A DNA stretch of 8,445 nucleotides from Proteobacteria bacterium UBA1673 (GTDB taxonomy: Bacteria; Pseudomonadota; Gammaproteobacteria; Comchoanobacterales; Comchoanobacteraceae). The notes below the pieces were generated by a model. It did no database searches. It saw only the letters and a list, made by a program, of their open reading frames with translations, and was not told where the DNA came from. The DNA is taken from contig DCKN01000101.1 of assembly GCA_002320385.1 (NCBI GenBank), positions 1 through 8,445 of the forward strand. Direction: 5' to 3'. Below are positions 5,835 through 8,445 of this stretch, piece by piece (the stretch's first letter is position 1; every line of letters begins with the position of its first letter). Both the position numbers and the translations under genes were made by a program.

Positions 5835-6481
5835 ATTAATGCCGGAACGTCGTTGATTGTTTCTAAATGAGCGACCGCTTTAGGTAGATTCACAAAGTCA
5901 TCTGGGCTGCTAATGCCGGTTTCAACGATGACACATGGTGCTTGAACGGCGTGTGCTGCCAGTAGATCAAAGGGATGATCTCCCACTATTAGGCAATGCT
6001 TGGCAGGTATGTTGATGGCTTTGGTAATGAACTCTAGCATGGCTGGGGAAGGCTTTGCAGGAAATTCATCGGAAGTGGCGATTTGTTCAAAGCAGTTGTC
6101 AAGTTCGTATTTCTTGATGTTATCGTTGATATAAGTACGAGTGCCATTTGTAAATAAGCAGAACGTGCAATGTTGTGTGAACCACTTTTTTGCAGCGGTG
6201 CTAAGAATGAGCTGCGTCTGTTGTTGTTGCCGGTAACGACTGTAATATTTCATAAATTGATTTTTATCAACTTTAAGTTTATTCAGCGAACTGAGGTAAT
6301 CAATCGTGCATTGTTGCGTCATTCCAGAAATTTTCTGGCTTGCTTCCGTGTTCAAGGGCTGTAGGCCCATGTCTTTGCAGCAAGACTGTATTGCGGTGAT
6401 TCTACTAACAACATTTGATTCGATGGTGCCGCACCAGTCAGAAATGACAGCGTGTATAGGGTTATCGTAGGCTGATGTCAC
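5801..6481 (-). CDS. HAD-superfamily hydrolase, phosphonatase/phosphoglycolate-phosphatase-like, substrate unknown
   Basis: This 226-residue protein is a cytoplasmic HAD enzyme with an alpha-helical C1-type cap. Motif I is ISDWCGTI with the nucleophile at Asp15. Motif II is LFTNGT (Thr111), motif III is AKPSP (Lys143), and motif IV is IVGDHPFDLLAA (Asp168 and Asp172). The residue two after the nucleophile is Cys17 instead of the Asp that serves as general acid/base in HAD phosphatases. Phosphonoacetaldehyde hydrolases read DWAGT here and use a cap lysine; Lys50 (QKISG) is in about the right place, but this is inference. Motif II looks more phosphatase-like. The start is GTG with a strong Shine-Dalgarno 9 nt upstream. 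The gene overlaps the end of the upstream membrane-protein gene by 20 nt, so the two are co-transcribed and perhaps coupled. Superfamily membership is sure; the reaction is not known. Confidence 0.85.
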   Translation of the reverse strand: MTSAYDNPIHAVISDWCGTIESNVVSRITAIQSCCKDMGLQPLNTEASQKISGMTQQCTIDYLSSLNKLKVDKNQFMKYYSRYRQQQQTQLILSTAAKKWFTQHCTFCLFTNGTRTYINDNIKKYELDNCFEQIATSDEFPAKPSPAMLEFITKAINIPAKHCLIVGDHPFDLLAAHAVQAPCVIVETGISSPDDFVNLPKAVAHLETINDVPALIQSINAENMDR

Positions 6482-7841
6482 TGTTGCTGGCTCCTTGATC
6501 TCTGCGCCATGATAGAGGGTTAAATATCGATATCAAGGTGTTTACCAGTCTTGGTGTTGAGTCGTTTGTGTTAGGCGGTAATTCAGGTTTTCCGAGATTT
6601 GCTGACTTGATGTTATCAGTATGTGTTTTTCCAAACTGCAACTGCTGATTGTTGATCGTGTTTTGTATGTGTAGGAATGCATCAATCGCGCAGGTTGCTG
6701 TTGTAAATACAATCCCTACCACTAATGGGTAAGCAATGACTGGTGCTGCTGCCAAAAACTGTTGCCAGACAGCAGGGAAGCACTCGATGTAGACTCCAAT
6801 ACTCAAAATGAATGATTTTGCAATGATTTCTACTAGTTTAGCTTTGTCACTCATGGCGACTGGAATCAGTCGATGTTGATTCTCGATTGGGTTGAAGATG
6901 ATCATGTTAATATCTTTGAGGTTACTTTTCATCACTGCAAACGACACAGTTGATCCAATTCCAACAACAAGATATTTCAGTGCCCATGGTAGATGACGTA
7001 AATCGCCCAATGCAATCCAGCCGTTGGCAAAGCCATTGAGGACCACAAGGGCATACAATGAGGATTGCAAAAGCGGTATTGACCAATACTTTGGTGCATC
7101 AATTTGAAATATTTTTTGCATTTTTTCACAGTTAAATTTACATTCAGCATAAAGTAGTGCCAGCGACATGGGCACGCTAAAGATGAGGCTAATGGTGCTC
7201 AATTGTGGTACAATGAGGTGAATTACGCTTTGAACACACCAGAGATTGGTTAAGCTATACATGAGGCTTTGTGAGATGCCAATAATATTTGCAATTTTGG
7301 TTTGTCGTGGCGCATTGTATTGCTCTTTTAGCCATCTGAACAATGTTCTGATTGTCCTTGTTGTGGGCTTTTTTTCAATGTGGTCTTCAGGCTCGTAAAA
7401 CAATACGAATGTGCTGATTGCATTTGCAATACTAAAAAAAGTGACTAGTGGCCAAATAGGGATGATTTGATGCAAGTGGGCTGGGATGACGGTGTGAACT
7501 TGCTCTAGGTATGCGTGCATGGCGAGAAATCCTACACATACTGCCGAGGCAAAATTGATTATCGCGTCGCTGTGAAGAAGAGATCTTGGGTCTTTTAATG
7601 TTTTGGTGAAAAATGCTTCGAGTTTCTGGGCGCTATCGAGCCAATACAAACTTGTATTTAGAATGAAGCCAGCAAGCGCGCAAGCGATGACGATGAGTAG
7701 TGGTGCTTGTCCGATCATGAAGTTGTAGGCAATAACATATGCACTTGTACCCATGATTAATGCACTGACGAAGCCAATTGCGTACCAACCTGGATGCGTG
7801 ACGTTTTGTGCTGTTGCTTGAGAGGATGTGGTCTCCATCAT
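6462..7841 (-). CDS. Polytopic integral membrane protein, function unknown
   Basis: I do not recognise a family. From the ATG at 7841 the product is 459 residues with about ten hydrophobic segments, near residues 20-41, 46-68, 94-112, 126-148, 183-211, 214-233, 253-276, 289-305, 338-356 and 362-388. A hydrophilic tail of about 70 residues follows. There is no signal peptide, and no ABC, MFS or protease motif that I can name. Several spans occur as close pairs, each followed by a charged amphipathic stretch (for example YWLDSAQKLEAFF and YAECKFNCEKMQKIF), suggesting internal repetition. The frame extends to a TTG at 7898, but that codon lies in the -35 box of a near-consensus promoter, so the ATG at 7841 or 7838 is the likelier start. 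No Shine-Dalgarno is visible at either. The next gene, a HAD hydrolase, overlaps its end by 20 nt. Confidence 0.8.
   Translation of the reverse strand: MMETTSSQATAQNVTHPGWYAIGFVSALIMGTSAYVIAYNFMIGQAPLLIVIACALAGFILNTSLYWLDSAQKLEAFFTKTLKDPRSLLHSDAIINFASAVCVGFLAMHAYLEQVHTVIPAHLHQIIPIWPLVTFFSIANAISTFVLFYEPEDHIEKKPTTRTIRTLFRWLKEQYNAPRQTKIANIIGISQSLMYSLTNLWCVQSVIHLIVPQLSTISLIFSVPMSLALLYAECKFNCEKMQKIFQIDAPKYWSIPLLQSSLYALVVLNGFANGWIALGDLRHLPWALKYLVVGIGSTVSFAVMKSNLKDINMIIFNPIENQHRLIPVAMSDKAKLVEIIAKSFILSIGVYIECFPAVWQQFLAAAPVIAYPLVVGIVFTTATCAIDAFLHIQNTINNQQLQFGKTHTDNIKSANLGKPELPPNTNDSTPRLVNTLISIFNPLSWRRDQGASNSDISLR
6491..6496 (-). promoter_or_regulatory. Shine-Dalgarno deciding the GTG start of the HAD hydrolase
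   Basis: Read on the minus strand the bases are AAGGAG, 9 nt upstream of the GTG at 6481. It lies inside the 3' end of the membrane-protein gene. It supports the GTG as start, since no in-frame ATG precedes the catalytic DWCGT motif. Confidence 0.65.
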
Positions 7842-7869
7842 AATTACTAAACCGGTTTGCAATGCCTTA

Positions 7870-7898
7870 ATATTAGCAAAGAACGGACGTAGAAGCAA
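7870..7898 (-). promoter_or_regulatory. Near-consensus sigma70 promoter of the membrane-protein/HAD unit
   Basis: On the minus strand TTGCTT (7898-7893) and TAATAT (7875-7870) are separated by exactly 17 nt, and the -10 is preceded by TGC, an extended -10 element. Transcription would start near 7863, about 22 nt before the ATG at 7841. It lies in the gap after accC, so this two-gene unit can be expressed independently of accC. I see no operator in the short leader. Confidence 0.6.
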
Positions 7899-7955
7899 TG
7901 ATTTGATAACGGTTAGTCTTTATTTTAACCTTATGATTATATGCTCTATTTGTTG

Positions 7956-8445
7956 TTATGTTTTGACTTTGTCTGTTGCTTTAGATGGTTTTTTCTCAAG
8001 GAAATGAATGTGGATTCTGCCTTCTGTAAATTCAGGGTCTGATAAGATTTTTTCATGGAGCTTGATGTTAGTGCTGATTCCAGAAATAAGTGTTTCTTTG
8101 AGTGCTTGGCGCATTGCTAAAATAGCTTGATGTCGTGTGGGTGCATGGGCGATTATTTTTGCAATCATTGAGTCGTAACAATGACTGATTTTAAACCCTG
8201 AATAAATATGACTGTCTACTCGGATACCTGTTCCCCCTGGGAAGTGCAAATGGTTAATGGTGCCAGGACATGGTTGCATCGTGATAGGATCCTCAGCGTT
8301 GATCCGACATTCTATTGCATGGCCATTACTATGGATGTCTTCTTGGTCGATCATTAGTTTTTGACCAGCATGTGCTAAAATTTGTAATTGAATGAGATCA
8401 ATGCCTGTACACATTTCAGTCACAGGGTGTTCAACTTGAACCCTT
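7956..8445 (-). CDS. accC: Biotin carboxylase subunit of acetyl-CoA carboxylase (3' part, runs off the right edge)
   Basis: AccC carboxylates the biotin on AccB using ATP and bicarbonate, the first half-reaction of fatty acid synthesis. About 162 C-terminal residues are present; full AccC is about 450. The fragment enters at RVQVEHPVTEMCTG, the active-site segment containing the catalytic Arg and Glu residues (Arg292 and Glu296 in E. coli numbering). It continues with HAIECRINAEDP (the Arg338 region), PCPGTI, GTGIRVDSHIYSG and YDSMIAKII. The frame is open from the window edge to the TAA at 7956-7958. The C-terminus ends in a short Lys-rich tail (KKPSKATDKVKT). The start, and presumably accB, lie beyond the right edge. 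Acyl-CoA or pyruvate carboxylases share this domain, but ending right after the biotin carboxylase C-terminal region favours a stand-alone AccC. Confidence 0.95.
   Translation of the reverse strand, partial: RVQVEHPVTEMCTGIDLIQLQILAHAGQKLMIDQEDIHSNGHAIECRINAEDPITMQPCPGTINHLHFPGGTGIRVDSHIYSGFKISHCYDSMIAKIIAHAPTRHQAILAMRQALKETLISGISTNIKLHEKILSDPEFTEGRIHIHFLEKKPSKATDKVKT

Noticed and set aside
7842..7898. Longer N-terminus for the membrane protein from the TTG at 7898
   Set aside because: The TTG falls in the -35 hexamer of a near-consensus promoter whose -10 lies inside the extension, so the transcript would start after it; ATG at 7841 or 7838 is more plausible.
7911..7930. Inverted repeat GGTTA...TAACC between accC and the membrane-protein gene as a terminator
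   Set aside because: The stem is only 5 bp with a 10-nt A/T-rich loop and no T-run follows in the accC direction; too weak to call.

Overview
The window is an ordinary chromosomal segment of a low-to-moderate-GC Gram-negative bacterium, most likely a gammaproteobacterium. The evidence is a tamA-tamB outer-membrane assembly pair, a PgpA-type phosphatase, the glyA-nrdR-nusB-pgpA series and a psi-like (HolD) polymerase subunit; HolD is largely a gammaproteobacterial protein. A host-associated lineage such as Legionellales/Coxiella-like bacteria fits the composition and the shortened operon, but that is inference. I see no tRNA, rRNA, CRISPR array, insertion sequence or phage gene.

Layout. Positions 1-2409 (minus strand) hold tamA followed 6 nt later by the 5' part of tamB, which runs off the left edge; together they form the TAM complex. 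Positions 2410-2690 are a gap containing candidate divergent promoters and two very short, unproven reading frames. From about 2691 to 5834 (plus strand) lie a holD-like gene and then a tight run: glyA (one-carbon metabolism), nrdR (ribonucleotide reductase repressor), nusB (antitermination) and pgpA (phosphatidylglycerol synthesis). Junctions are 9 nt, a 4-nt overlap and an 8-nt overlap, so these four are probably one operon, driven by a candidate promoter inside the 3' end of holD.

Positions 5801-7841 (minus strand) hold a two-gene unit: a roughly ten-span membrane protein of unknown function with a near-consensus sigma70 promoter, and a HAD-superfamily hydrolase that overlaps its end by 20 nt. 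The hydrolase converges on pgpA with a 34-nt overlap of coding sequences. The right edge (7956-8445, minus) is the C-terminal third of accC, biotin carboxylase.

The window is mainly housekeeping. The points most worth following are the HAD enzyme whose motif I reads DWCGT (general acid/base Asp replaced by Cys), the missing riboflavin and thiL genes in the nrdR-nusB-pgpA run, the divergent psi-like protein, and the unrecognised membrane protein. I did not find a convincing new multi-gene system.
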